Of a stretch of DNA of 64,000 nt, positions 18,794 to 28,589 are shown one piece after another. Numbering within the stretch: the first letter of the stretch is position 1; every line of letters begins with the position of its first letter. A model generated the notes under the pieces. The model saw only the letters and a list, made by a program, of their open reading frames with translations. It made no database searches and was not told where the DNA came from. This DNA is from Candidatus Woesearchaeota archaeon (GTDB lineage Archaea; Nanobdellota; Nanobdellia; Woesearchaeales; SM23-78), in NCBI GenBank assembly GCA_016930415.1, contig JAFGGS010000016.1:275340-339339 (forward strand), read 5' to 3'. A program made the translations under genes and the position numbers.

Positions 18794-19219
18794 CTAGTCG
18801 CGAGCGAGCTCGTCTAGGGTCCTGACCTTGCAGTACGCGCCCAAAAGCCTTCTTAGGTTTCCATGGGTGTGTGATCCGAAAGCGTTGGTTATGTCCAGGT
18901 GCAAGGCCTGCAACGTGCCGTTCTCATCTGGCAGCCAGCTCTCATCTACGCGCTCAGCATATAGGGCTGCTTCAACACCATCATAATGGAATCTAGCCGG
19001 AAGCTTATCTCCTCGGCGAGGAGTCCTCTGTTCAAAGCCAAAACCAGTAAGCAAGACTGTCAAATCAGAGACTGCCTCTGTTAACTCAGCCTTATCAGCG
19101 ATTATCACGTATAGCTGGAATTTCATATCATCATCCAAGGTAATGTCATACGGCATGTTTAGTCCTCTTTTCAGTAGTCGCATTACCGACCATTTATAAA
19201 TCTTTCGGTAAGTAGCCAC
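18794..19219 (-). CDS. Hypothetical protein; likely start at the internal MPYDITLDDD methionine
   Basis: Intact ORF, divergent from truD; no family recognised. Confidence 0.55.
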   Translation of the reverse strand: MATYRKIYKWSVMRLLKRGLNMPYDITLDDDMKFQLYVIIADKAELTEAVSDLTVLLTGFGFEQRTPRRGDKLPARFHYDGVEAALYAERVDESWLPDENGTLQALHLDITNAFGSHTHGNLRRLLGAYCKVRTLDELARD

Positions 19220-19250
19220 TCCCTAGTGACTACTTTTTCTCAAAAGATTT
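19216..19250 (+). promoter_or_regulatory. Promoter-region motif CCACTNNCTAGTGACTA plus TATA-like AAAAGATTTAA
   Basis: Near-identical arrangement at 21964-21998; the TATA-like element lies about 30 nt upstream of ATG 19279. Confidence 0.5.
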
Positions 19251-19278
19251 AATTATGACCGCACATCCCAGAAAGAAT

Positions 19279-20295
19279 ATGCACAAGGAAACGTACGAGC
19301 TAAAGAAGATCGCTGAAGACTTCATCGTGAAAGAGAACTCAACTGAGAAGATCCAAAAAGAGCTCAAGGAAAAAGGAGAATACAAGGTCTTCAGGCTCAG
19401 GAAGAAGCACTACACGACAGAGAACGCAGTCCAGCAGATAGCAAAAGCCCTTCGCCTTCCAAGAAAGAACATCGGATACGCAGGAAGCAAGGACTCAAAA
19501 GCGATTACTACGCAACTGATAAGCATCAGAGCAGCGCCAAAAGAGAACATCCTTGCTCTTCACCTAAATGACCTGGAACTCGAGTATCTTGGCGCAATGG
19601 AGGATCCAATCTGCCTCGGAGACCTGGAAGGCAACAGCTTCGAGATAACCATAAGGAACCTTAGCGAAAGCAAGGAAGATGCGCCTCGGAAGATAACCAT
19701 GTTCATCAATTATTTCGGAGAGCAAAGGTTCAGCAAGAACAACGCCGCAATCGGGAAAGCAATAATAAAGAAAGAATTCAAGAGAGCCACAGAGCTAATC
19801 ATCGAGTCATCCGCAGATGATGCTAAGAAGCTCGAAGAACACCTCTCGAAGAGCAGGAACGACTACGTCGGCGCTCTCAAAACCCTGCCATTCAAGACCC
19901 TTACCTTGTTCATACATGCATATCAAAGCAAGCTATGGAACGAAGCAGCAAAGGCACTGATAGAGGGAAATCCAGGCCGAGAAAACGAACTAATCCCACT
20001 AATCGGCTTCGGGACTGAATTCATGAGCAAAGAAACAGAAGAGACCTACAAGCAGATACTTGAGAAAGAAGGTGTGAGCCAGTCAGACTTCGTGATACGC
20101 GCAATCCCCGACCTCACCAGCAACGGAAGCGATCACACACTCTACGCAGAGATAAAAAACCTGAAGATCCAAGAGATGGAAGAGGACGAGCTAAACCCGG
20201 GAAGGAACAAGTGCAAAGTCACATTCTCACTAGCCAAAGGCTGCTACGCGACAGAAGCAATCAAAGCAATGATGGTACAAGACGCGCCGCAATAA
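19279..20295 (+). CDS. truD: tRNA pseudouridine synthase D (TruD); start revised from 19255 to 19279
   Basis: KNIGYAGSKDSKAITTQLISI (catalytic Asp motif), NYFGEQRFSKNNAAIGKAI. Confidence 0.92.
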   Translation: MHKETYELKKIAEDFIVKENSTEKIQKELKEKGEYKVFRLRKKHYTTENAVQQIAKALRLPRKNIGYAGSKDSKAITTQLISIRAAPKENILALHLNDLELEYLGAMEDPICLGDLEGNSFEITIRNLSESKEDAPRKITMFINYFGEQRFSKNNAAIGKAIIKKEFKRATELIIESSADDAKKLEEHLSKSRNDYVGALKTLPFKTLTLFIHAYQSKLWNEAAKALIEGNPGRENELIPLIGFGTEFMSKETEETYKQILEKEGVSQSDFVIRAIPDLTSNGSDHTLYAEIKNLKIQEMEEDELNPGRNKCKVTFSLAKGCYATEAIKAMMVQDAPQ

Positions 20296-20349
20296 ATAAG
20301 GATAGACGCTCAACAGCAATCAATATCTTTATAAATTTGCAGGGCGTAA

Positions 20350-20383
20350 CACCCCTCAGACCACAACAAGAAGCACAGGGGTG
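20350..20383 (+). promoter_or_regulatory. Leader hairpin upstream of the cysteine desulfurase gene
   Basis: CACCCCT-(20 nt)-AGGGGTG; AGGGGTG lies close to the start codon; TATA-like tttataaat at about 20330. Confidence 0.4.
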
Positions 20384-20391
20384 AATAAAGG

Positions 20392-21534
20392 TTGATTTTC
20401 AAGAAGCAGATAATCTACATGGACAACGCAGCCACGACCGCACTCGACCCGAAGGTCACGCAGGCCATGCTGCCTTTTTTCGAGCAGAAGTATGGGAACG
20501 CGTCTTCAAGCCATCAATTAGGCCGCCAGGCAAAAGAGGCATTGGAGCGTTCAAGAAGCGTGATCGCAAAGAGCATCGGAGCGAAGGCTGGCGAGATCTT
20601 CTTCACGAGCGGAGGGACCGAAGCCAACAACTTTGCTATCAAGTCAGTCGCTTTCGCCAACAGGAGCAAGGGAAACCATATAATCACTACCAAAGTCGAA
20701 CACGAGTGCGTATTGAATAGCTGCAAGTGGCTCGAGAAGCAAGGCTTCAAGGCCACCTACCTTGACGTTGACAAGGAAGGATTCGTGAACCCTGAAGAGA
20801 TCGAGAAGGCAATCACTCCGAAGACGATCCTGGTGTCGGTCATCCATGGAAACAACGAGATAGGCACGATCCAGGACTTGGCAGCCATAGGAAAGGTCTG
20901 CAGGAAGCATAGCGTCTTGCTCCACACAGATGCTTGCCAGAGCTACTGCAAGACAGACTTGGATGTCAATAAGCAACAAGTCGACCTAGTGACGCTCAAC
21001 GCCCACAAGATCCACGGGCCGAAGGGCGTCGGCGCGCTCTATATCAGGGAAGGAGTGAACATACTCGCCTGGCAGAGCGGAGGAGGGCACGAAGGAGGCC
21101 TAAGGTCAGGGACAGAGAACATCCCAGGCATAGTCGGATTCGCAGAGTGCGTGAAGCAAGGAGCGTCAAAGACCCACAGAAAGCACATGACCGCCCTTCG
21201 CGACAAGCTCATCTACGGAGTGCTCAAGATAGAGGGAGCAAGGCTTAACGGCCCGAGGGGCGATAAGAGGCTTTGCAACAACGCAAACTTCGTCTTTCCA
21301 GGGCTCGTCGGCGAGACCATAGGCGGCTATCTGGACCAGAAAGGCATCTGCTCCTCGACTGCAAGCGCGTGCACCGTGCATACGAACGAGCCAAGCCATG
21401 TCCTCCAGGCAATCGGCCTCTCAAAGGAGGAGGCGGAAGGAGGCCTTCGGCTCACGATCAGCAGGTTCACGACCGAAGAGGAAGTGGACAAGGCGCTGAA
21501 GGCGCTTCCAGGGATAATCGCGAAGATACGATAG
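20392..21534 (+). CDS. iscS: Cysteine desulfurase (NifS/IscS family)
   Basis: YMDNAATTALDPKV, TLNAHKIHGPKGVGALYIR (PLP Lys), CSSTASACTVHTNEPSHVL (catalytic Cys loop). Confidence 0.94.
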   Translation: MIFKKQIIYMDNAATTALDPKVTQAMLPFFEQKYGNASSSHQLGRQAKEALERSRSVIAKSIGAKAGEIFFTSGGTEANNFAIKSVAFANRSKGNHIITTKVEHECVLNSCKWLEKQGFKATYLDVDKEGFVNPEEIEKAITPKTILVSVIHGNNEIGTIQDLAAIGKVCRKHSVLLHTDACQSYCKTDLDVNKQQVDLVTLNAHKIHGPKGVGALYIREGVNILAWQSGGGHEGGLRSGTENIPGIVGFAECVKQGASKTHRKHMTALRDKLIYGVLKIEGARLNGPRGDKRLCNNANFVFPGLVGETIGGYLDQKGICSSTASACTVHTNEPSHVLQAIGLSKEEAEGGLRLTISRFTTEEEVDKALKALPGIIAKIR

Positions 21535-21537
21535 AAA

Positions 21538-21963
21538 ATGGCTGTCCGAAGAGCAAGACCAAGGGATCTTGAGGGAATATATAATATCGTGAAGGGCACA
21601 AGGGAATTCGAAGCCTCAAAAAACACGCGTTTCTTCAAGAAGCAGGAGCTTAAGGAGTGGATTTCCGACAGGAAGAGCAGCATAGTCCTAGTCTCAGAAG
21701 AAGGAAAGATAAACGGGTTCTTGTTCGCGAAGATAATCTCACGGAACTGGTGTATGCTGGATAGCATCGCAGTGTCGCCAGATCACAGGGGGAAAGGATG
21801 TGCCACCAGGTTGCTCGATAAACTGTACAAGGAGCTTAAAGCAAAGAAGTGCGACTACATCCAAGCGCTCGTCTTGGCAGGTAACAAGCAGACCAGAGGC
21901 TTCTGGAGAAAGAAAGGGTATTCTGAAGGAAACAAGTTTGTCTGGATAGAGAAATTCTTATAA
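21538..21963 (+). CDS. GNAT family N-acetyltransferase
   Basis: LDSIAVSPDHRGKGCATRLLDKLYKEL (acetyl-CoA binding motif). Confidence 0.88.
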   Translation: MAVRRARPRDLEGIYNIVKGTREFEASKNTRFFKKQELKEWISDRKSSIVLVSEEGKINGFLFAKIISRNWCMLDSIAVSPDHRGKGCATRLLDKLYKELKAKKCDYIQALVLAGNKQTRGFWRKKGYSEGNKFVWIEKFL

Positions 21964-21998
21964 CCACTAACTAGTGACTAAAAATCGAAAGATTTTTA
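21964..21998 (+). promoter_or_regulatory. Second copy of CCACTNNCTAGTGACTA plus TATA-like GAAAGATTTTTAAA
   Basis: Matches 19216-19250; lies about 26-35 nt upstream of ATG 22024. Confidence 0.5.
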
Positions 21999-22023
21999 AA
22001 TGATCCCCATTTCAGGAAAGAAC

Positions 22024-23391
22024 ATGAGCACAAAGAACTACATCCCTGCAGAAGACGTGACTGCAGTCACGCTAGTCGGCGGAGAAGGCTCAAGGCTAGG
22101 ACCGCTAGTCTGGTCCAGGACAAAAGCAGGAGTCCAATTCGGCACATCAAGAGTCACTGCCGCAGCAATATCCAGCGCGTTCAACTCAGGAGTCGAAAGA
22201 GCAGTACTAGCAACACAATACCTGCCATTCAGCCTAAGGAAGTTCTATTCAACAATATATGGGGTGGAATGCGGACCAGACAGGAAGATCACGATAATAT
22301 CGCCTCACGACACCATGAAAGAAGATGCGACATACAGAGGAACTGCCCACGCATTCTCTGAAGCCCTCAAGATAGCAGGCCGCATGAACCCAAAATACGT
22401 GCTGGGACTCTCAGGAGACCACACATACAAGTTCAACTTCGCAGGGCTGTTCGACCAATTCTACGACAGGTACGATGACAACTCATTCATAGTACTGACC
22501 AAGAAAGTAAAGCGCGAAGAAGCTCACCGGTTCGGGATAATCCAGATAAAGAAAGGGAACACAAAAATAGTCTCGTTCAAGGAAAAACCACAAGATCATG
22601 AGCTTCCCGAAGGAGACGAGCTCGACGCAAGCCTAGGAATATACTTCGCACCGACAAGGGTATGGCAAAAGGCTCTTGAGATAGACCAGGAAAGGGCAAG
22701 GAGAGAAGAATCAGAACAAGACCTGGGAAAAAATGTCATCCCATTCCTCATAAACAGGCAAAACGAGTTCAAGGTCCACGCATTCCCATTCAGCGGGTAC
22801 TGGCAAGACGTCGGAGAACCTCAAGCGTATTATGAAACCTGCAAGGACGTCTTCCTGAAGAGGAACCCAGACCTGTTCGGAGACCCGACCTGGAAGATAG
22901 ACGGCATAGGAGAGCCCGAATTCATCGGGAACGGAAAACCATACTTCAAAGGGGGCGACGTCAAGATAAACGAGTCAAACGTCGGAGGAACAGTCATATC
23001 ACCTGGAACAACCATAGAGCGATCCACTGTAGAAGATTCCATCTTGCTAGGCCAATCACACAACCGAAGGACCAACGTCAGGAACTACACGACAATAAGA
23101 CGCGCAATCGTAGACAAGGCATCAGACATCGGCCCAAACGCAGAGATCACGAGTGAAGAAGGAGTCCTAATAGTCACAAAAGACACTAGAATCCCATCAG
23201 GCGTCAAGATAAGGCCGAAAGGAGACGCAGTGGTAGCCAGCCTTGAGCGCATGGCTGAGAACTACACAAACCTGACCAAATACATCGACAACCTAGAAAA
23301 GAAAGGCATAGCAGTACAACTCTACGACCCAGAAGGCAACGAACACCACCTAGAAGAAATTGTGACACTGGGAAAAGCGCTGAAACGATAA
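22024..23391 (+). CDS. glgC: Glucose-1-phosphate adenylyltransferase-like nucleotidyltransferase with C-terminal left-handed beta-helix; start revised from 22000
   Basis: VTLVGGEGSRLGPLVWSRTKAGVQFG, LGLSGDHTYKFNF, hexapeptide-like VGGTVISPGTTIERSTVEDSILLG. Confidence 0.82.
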   Translation: MSTKNYIPAEDVTAVTLVGGEGSRLGPLVWSRTKAGVQFGTSRVTAAAISSAFNSGVERAVLATQYLPFSLRKFYSTIYGVECGPDRKITIISPHDTMKEDATYRGTAHAFSEALKIAGRMNPKYVLGLSGDHTYKFNFAGLFDQFYDRYDDNSFIVLTKKVKREEAHRFGIIQIKKGNTKIVSFKEKPQDHELPEGDELDASLGIYFAPTRVWQKALEIDQERARREESEQDLGKNVIPFLINRQNEFKVHAFPFSGYWQDVGEPQAYYETCKDVFLKRNPDLFGDPTWKIDGIGEPEFIGNGKPYFKGGDVKINESNVGGTVISPGTTIERSTVEDSILLGQSHNRRTNVRNYTTIRRAIVDKASDIGPNAEITSEEGVLIVTKDTRIPSGVKIRPKGDAVVASLERMAENYTNLTKYIDNLEKKGIAVQLYDPEGNEHHLEEIVTLGKALKR

Positions 23392-23418
23392 GCGACCCAT
23401 AATCCAAAGAGACATCGC

Positions 23419-24093
23419 TCATCCAAGCTTCTTCATTATGTCTAGGAACACCTTCTCGATCATCTGCTCGCCGTTTATCCGCAGGAGGACTCCTTTCTTC
23501 TCATAGAAGCTTATCAAGGGAGCAGTCTCAGAGTGGTATTTTGAGAGCCTCAGCTTCACTGCTTCTGGCTTGTCATCATCCCTCATTATCAGCTCCCCTC
23601 CACAGGAGTCGCACACGCCCTCGACCTTTGGCTTTAGGTAAATAATGTTGTAATTTGCCTTGCACTTGGAGCAGATCCTTCTCGCACCAATCCTCTCAAT
23701 AGACTTGTCATCCCCAACCTCTATAAGGATGCAGTGCTTTATCGGCCGCAGCCTGTCCAAGTTCTCTGCTTGGGAGATATTTCTCGGGTAGCCGTCAAGT
23801 ATGAATCCTGGCTTCGCATCGTCTTTCTTTAGCCTTTCAGCAACTATCTGGTTGGTTATCTCGTCAGGGACAAATATCCCTTTGTCTATAAGGTCTTTGA
23901 CTTTCCGACCAAGCTCAGTATCCTGCGTCCTCATCTCTCGGAATACGTCTCCAGTCGATATGTGAGGAATGTGAAACTTCCTCTCAAGCCTCTCTGCCTG
24001 CGTTCCTTTGCCGCTTCCTTGCGCGCCAAGCACAACTATGTTATTCTCCTTGTTTTTTTCATCCATAAAAAACTCACCTTTCTTAGGATTCAA
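23419..24093 (-). CDS. adk: Adenylate kinase with Cys4 zinc-binding lid
   Basis: VVLGAQGSGKGTQAERL P-loop, FILDGYPRNISQAE, CSKCKANYN...CDSCGG lid. Confidence 0.94.
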   Translation of the reverse strand: MNPKKGEFFMDEKNKENNIVVLGAQGSGKGTQAERLERKFHIPHISTGDVFREMRTQDTELGRKVKDLIDKGIFVPDEITNQIVAERLKKDDAKPGFILDGYPRNISQAENLDRLRPIKHCILIEVGDDKSIERIGARRICSKCKANYNIIYLKPKVEGVCDSCGGELIMRDDDKPEAVKLRLSKYHSETAPLISFYEKKGVLLRINGEQMIEKVFLDIMKKLG

Positions 24094-24126
24094 GAGGATT
24101 TCTGATATAAATAATCTTCCAATAAC

Positions 24127-24627
24127 CTAGCCGAAATAGCCGTATTCCTGCCTGGACTCAGAGTCTCCTTTCCAAGTGTCCCTGAGGCGTTCCAGAACGT
24201 TTAATAACTCAGGCTTCACTGCAATCCAGTCCGAGTAGAATCTCTTTATCAGTGCCGCTGCCCCTTCTTCCGAGTAATTGAACTCCATAAGCAGGAGCTC
24301 TTTCTCGCCATATGATAGCTTCCGCATCAGCTCCAGCACCTTCTTCCGATCGTTATCTGAGAACCGTTCTGATTCCTGCATGTTCGCCAAGTGGTTTTCC
24401 GGCTGGATTATGTCGTTTAGTATCTTAAGCGCAAAGTCGCAGCGCTCCTGTATCTTGAAGAGTATGCTTCTCAAGAGGAATTTTCCTGGCTCTAGCTGAC
24501 CTAGCACGAATTCCCGGTCAAGTTCTTCTAGCTCCGCAAGCCCGTGCTTCTCCTTGAGCAGGTCGTAGTCCTTCTTTGCGTCTTTCTCCTTGTGACTATC
24601 TTTTTCTTCACTCATGTTTTGCTTCAC
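24127..24627 (-). CDS. Hypothetical acidic helical protein; start probably at MSEEKD
   Basis: Intact ORF, no recognised family. Confidence 0.5.
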   Translation of the reverse strand: MKQNMSEEKDSHKEKDAKKDYDLLKEKHGLAELEELDREFVLGQLEPGKFLLRSILFKIQERCDFALKILNDIIQPENHLANMQESERFSDNDRKKVLELMRKLSYGEKELLLMEFNYSEEGAAALIKRFYSDWIAVKPELLNVLERLRDTWKGDSESRQEYGYFG

Positions 24628-24736
24628 CTATCCTTCCTTACGGGCTGGTCGGTTGTTTTTAACTTTTTCTCTTATTTCATGATCCGCGGCATTTATTGGC
24701 TGATAAGACCAGAATAGTAACATTTATATATGAGTT

Positions 24737-24749
24737 CTTGTAATACAAG
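24737..24749. promoter_or_regulatory. Palindrome CTTGT-AAT-ACAAG just downstream of TATA-like tttatata, upstream of RHH genes
   Basis: Position and symmetry typical of a ribbon-helix-helix operator. Confidence 0.45.
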
Positions 24750-24857
24750 GAGAATACTATACAATTACGTATACCAATCGAGATGTTTCGACTGAAAAGA
24801 ACACAAGAAAAATACAAGTAAACTACTAATGTCATACATACAACCTACAGGGGATTT

Positions 24858-25103
24858 GTGTTGAAAGGTAGACAAGCCAAGAACAGGACAAAAGAATCCG
24901 GAAAGCCACGAGAAGGGCAAACCGAAATAGTGAACATAAGAATCCCGAAAGACCTCATTCTAGAACTAGACTTTCTCGTAGAGAGAAGAGTGTTCAACTC
25001 ACGCTCAGAAGCCATAAGAGAATTTGCAAGAGAATACGTGCAAAGCCAAATGCACGAAAAAGACGCCAAAAGTTCTGAACAAGGGAGGAAGACAAAATGG
25101 TAG
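24858..25103 (+). CDS. Ribbon-helix-helix (CopG-type) transcriptional regulator
   Basis: EIVNIRIPKDLILELDFLVERRVFNSRSEAIREFAREYV. Confidence 0.85.
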   Translation: MLKGRQAKNRTKESGKPREGQTEIVNIRIPKDLILELDFLVERRVFNSRSEAIREFAREYVQSQMHEKDAKSSEQGRKTKW

Positions 25104-25393
25104 ACTCCATCGTGAGCATCAGGATGCCTTCCTCCCTGGTTCATGAACTCAAAAGCCTCTCGAAAGAGAACCACTTCCTAGACGTAAGCGAGGAGCTGCG
25201 AAGCATAATCAAGATCAAGACAAGAGAATACAAACTGAAGATAAGCGACGGCCAAAATATAACTGAAGAGAGAGAGGAGAAGATCGTAGAGAAACAGGTC
25301 GACTTCAAAACAGAGAATATCGTCAAGGAAGAGCTTGTCAAGCGGCTCAAGGAAATGATAAGGCAGCTTGAGAAGAACCATAAGGAAAGATGA
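25097..25393 (+). CDS. Second RHH-like protein with coiled-coil tail
   Basis: SIVSIRMPSSLVHELKSLSKENHFLDVSEELRSIIKIK; 7-nt overlap with the preceding gene. Confidence 0.7.
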   Translation: MVDSIVSIRMPSSLVHELKSLSKENHFLDVSEELRSIIKIKTREYKLKISDGQNITEEREEKIVEKQVDFKTENIVKEELVKRLKEMIRQLEKNHKER

Positions 25394-25400
25394 AAACAAG

Positions 25401-28400
25401 ATGAGAAGAACTAGCAGCATGAAAAGAAGCGGAGGGATGAAGAGCCCAAGCAGCCCCATGACAGGAAGAAGTCCGGCGGCTATCTTCATGCTAGCTACAG
25501 CAGCGATACTCATCACAATACTCACCATGATCATAACTTCCGCCCAAGCGTCTGCCATAATAGACCTCGTCTCACCAGAAGATGGGATGCACACGAACCA
25601 GAGCACGAACACGTTCGAATACTACCTCAACTTCAATGCGACCCAATGTACCATAAAGATAGACGGCACAAGCGCCAATACGACTCAAAGCAACAACGCA
25701 GGATTCAACACAATATCTGCTAGCGCCGCAATGGGCGAGCATCAATGGAAAGTCTCATGCGCAGGATCTAACGGGACAGAGGAGAGTGAGGAGAACCAAC
25801 TTACAATCGACTTAGTAGGACCTAGCATAGTGCTGTTCACCCCGCAGGATGGTGCGACGCTCACCACAAGAAAAGCGTCTTTGAGCTTCGTGGCGCTCGA
25901 CAACTTCGCTGAGCTGCTAGGATGCAGCATCAACATAGATGGGGAAGAAGCATATACTGTAGAAGCCAACAACAGCGAACCGATGACCATGACCACATAC
26001 GACTTCCCGGACGGAACGCATACCTGGAACGTGGGATGCAGCGACATGGCACAGAACTATAGAATGAGCGATACTAGAAGCTTCAAGACCAACACCACGC
26101 CCGCGGCGCCGACCTTCAGCATATCCCTCTCCAGGACGGCTTTCTACACAGGAGAGCAAGGCCAGATTACAGTCGCAGCTCCAGAAGGAAGCAGCGCAAG
26201 GGTCGAAGTATGCCCCGACACTAGCGGATTCGTCGAGTGCAGCGTACCCATAGACGTGCATAACTCGACCTCATTCCCTATCCAACAAGGATTGCCATTC
26301 CTCTACAATGCTAACAAGTACATAGTCGAAGCCTACTTCACGTACGCAAATTACACCGAAACGAAGACTGCAAGATACAATGTCAGCAGCAACATCGCAA
26401 TAAACGTAGACTACCCTGATAAGCCCAGGAAGAACGAGCCAGTGATGCTGGAAGCCAATGCGGGCGGAGGATATGGGACCTTGAACTACAAGTGGATATT
26501 GAGCAACGGGAACGTGGTCGAGAATAGGAAGGCCAACATCACGTACGCCTCAGCAGGAAACTACACTAACATAATAATCGTGACAGACGCTTACAACAAT
26601 TCAGTCAACAGGAGCATTTCCCTTGATGTCAGCGACTCCTACAAGATCAAGGTAATCGTGAAGGATGAGGAGACGCAAGCAAAGATATGGAAGGCCACTG
26701 TGGAAGTGGACGATCAGGAGAAAGACACCGACACCAATGGAGAGGTAGAGCTCTTCCTCAGGAAAGGCAAGAGAGACATCAGCATACTCGCAGAGAACTA
26801 CTCCCTCTACGCTGGCGAGCTTAACGTCACGAATGACGAGACATTTACAATACTGCTGATGCCGATGCAGCTGGTCAGGACAGAGCCACAAGTGACCTTG
26901 ACTTATCCCGACAACAACGCGAAGATAATGGGAGACTCCTCTGAACTGGGATTCAAAGTAGACCACAAGTACAAGACGAACTGCAGCATATACATAAGCG
27001 AGGAGCTGAACAGCGGCTTCTTCATCCACCTGGGAGATAAGGAAGTGGCTGCGAACGACAATGGAGAGAAGAGGATCCAGGTCATAGAGCTTGAGAACAT
27101 GACTTATTATTGGAAGGTGGAATGCAGTGATGATAAGGGCAAGACAGGATCCAGCGAGACCAGGAAATTCGACGTAGGGCTTAAGACATCGCTCTCCAAA
27201 GCAGGCAACGAGATCCAGCTCCTAAGCTCAAGGGTCAAGGAGTACGAGCTGCTGCTCTCGGACATCGCCAACATGCCGCCGGACCTGAAGGAGGGCGTAA
27301 CCAGGCTTGGTCTAGGCAAGCAGATTGAAGACGCGATAAAGGTCATGAAGGATGCAATCAGGGACATCGACGGCCTTTCCAGGAGCAACCAGCCAGCCGA
27401 CCAGATCGAGAGCTCTAAGAGGTCACTGTTTGAGAAAGCTGAGAGCGCATACCAGAAAGCGCCAGTAGATATAACCTTGTTAGGATCAGATTCGTTCGTG
27501 GACTACATAGAGTCCGCAGATCTAGAAGGGCTTGTCAATGAGGTCATCAAGTTAGAATACGGCGAAAACGAGAGCATCAACGCAAAGCAGGCCTTCAGCA
27601 GGATTGAGGAGCTTCAGCAGGAAGCAGTGATATCCACCAAGACCAAGAACCTCAGGGTGAGCTTTAGGGATGGAGCTCAGAAGGATATCACCTTGGTGAT
27701 AAGAGATATCAAGACCTACAACATAACAAGCGACGCCACGCTAGTGGAGGCCATACCTAAGGAAGTGGCGGCGAGCGCAGGAGAGATAAAGAGCGCGGCC
27801 GCGTTCAAAGTGATAAAGGATGACCCTATAATAAGCTTCCCGCTCTCCAAGGATGCTACGATAACATACTACTTTGAGAAGCACATCAGTCCAGAATCGC
27901 TTCGAGACATCAGGATAGCTGTCTTCACAGGCCTTGACAGGCTTGAGCCTGAATATGTAACTGGGTTTAGCATAAGCGACTTCGCGATTCCAGGAATCAA
28001 GAAGGGTTGGCTAATCCCGACCATAGTAATAATATTAGCAGGACTCGTTGTCTTCGCGACAAAGTACGAAGGTGTCAAGGCTGCAAAGTACGCGCTCTAT
28101 CTTGCCAAGAGGAAGAACACAGTCCACTACATCAACGTAATCCTAAGCGACATAGCAGATAACCTGCAAGCAGGCAACGTGCAAAAAGCGATCTCGCTCT
28201 ATGATGAGGCCAAGTCAGCGTATATTGATCTTCCAAGCATCGCAAAGAACGACGTGTATGAGAAGATAATGGATACTGCGAATAGGATCGAGAACTACCA
28301 GGAGACCCTTGCCAAGGATGACAGGCTGAAATCCATCACCGCACGGCTTCAAAGGACTGAGCAGATGATCTCTACGCAGCAGATAGGGATCGTGATACAT

Positions 28401-28523
28401 GATTACAAGCAGATAGAGGAGATGTATCACTCGCTTGAGGACAATGAGAAGGATGTTGTCCATGCAAGGATCGTGGACATAGGGAACAAGATACAGGTGA
28501 TGATCGACAGCAACAAGGCTTGA
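25401..28523 (+). CDS. Ig-like/PKD-like membrane surface protein with cytoplasmic helical domain; start revised from 25368
   Basis: N-terminal TM; Ig-like repeats (IDLVSPEDG..., IVLFTPQDG...), PKD-like segment, late TM (GWLIPTIVIILAGLVVFATKYEG) and helical tail KAISLYDEAKSAYIDLP. Confidence 0.8.
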   Translation: MRRTSSMKRSGGMKSPSSPMTGRSPAAIFMLATAAILITILTMIITSAQASAIIDLVSPEDGMHTNQSTNTFEYYLNFNATQCTIKIDGTSANTTQSNNAGFNTISASAAMGEHQWKVSCAGSNGTEESEENQLTIDLVGPSIVLFTPQDGATLTTRKASLSFVALDNFAELLGCSINIDGEEAYTVEANNSEPMTMTTYDFPDGTHTWNVGCSDMAQNYRMSDTRSFKTNTTPAAPTFSISLSRTAFYTGEQGQITVAAPEGSSARVEVCPDTSGFVECSVPIDVHNSTSFPIQQGLPFLYNANKYIVEAYFTYANYTETKTARYNVSSNIAINVDYPDKPRKNEPVMLEANAGGGYGTLNYKWILSNGNVVENRKANITYASAGNYTNIIIVTDAYNNSVNRSISLDVSDSYKIKVIVKDEETQAKIWKATVEVDDQEKDTDTNGEVELFLRKGKRDISILAENYSLYAGELNVTNDETFTILLMPMQLVRTEPQVTLTYPDNNAKIMGDSSELGFKVDHKYKTNCSIYISEELNSGFFIHLGDKEVAANDNGEKRIQVIELENMTYYWKVECSDDKGKTGSSETRKFDVGLKTSLSKAGNEIQLLSSRVKEYELLLSDIANMPPDLKEGVTRLGLGKQIEDAIKVMKDAIRDIDGLSRSNQPADQIESSKRSLFEKAESAYQKAPVDITLLGSDSFVDYIESADLEGLVNEVIKLEYGENESINAKQAFSRIEELQQEAVISTKTKNLRVSFRDGAQKDITLVIRDIKTYNITSDATLVEAIPKEVAASAGEIKSAAAFKVIKDDPIISFPLSKDATITYYFEKHISPESLRDIRIAVFTGLDRLEPEYVTGFSISDFAIPGIKKGWLIPTIVIILAGLVVFATKYEGVKAAKYALYLAKRKNTVHYINVILSDIADNLQAGNVQKAISLYDEAKSAYIDLPSIAKNDVYEKIMDTANRIENYQETLAKDDRLKSITARLQRTEQMISTQQIGIVIHDYKQIEEMYHSLEDNEKDVVHARIVDIGNKIQVMIDSNKA

Positions 28524-28589
28524 AGGCCTAAGAGCAAGACAAGCCTCGGGACGTAACCAAGATAAGAGATTGAAGAGACCAAGAACAAG

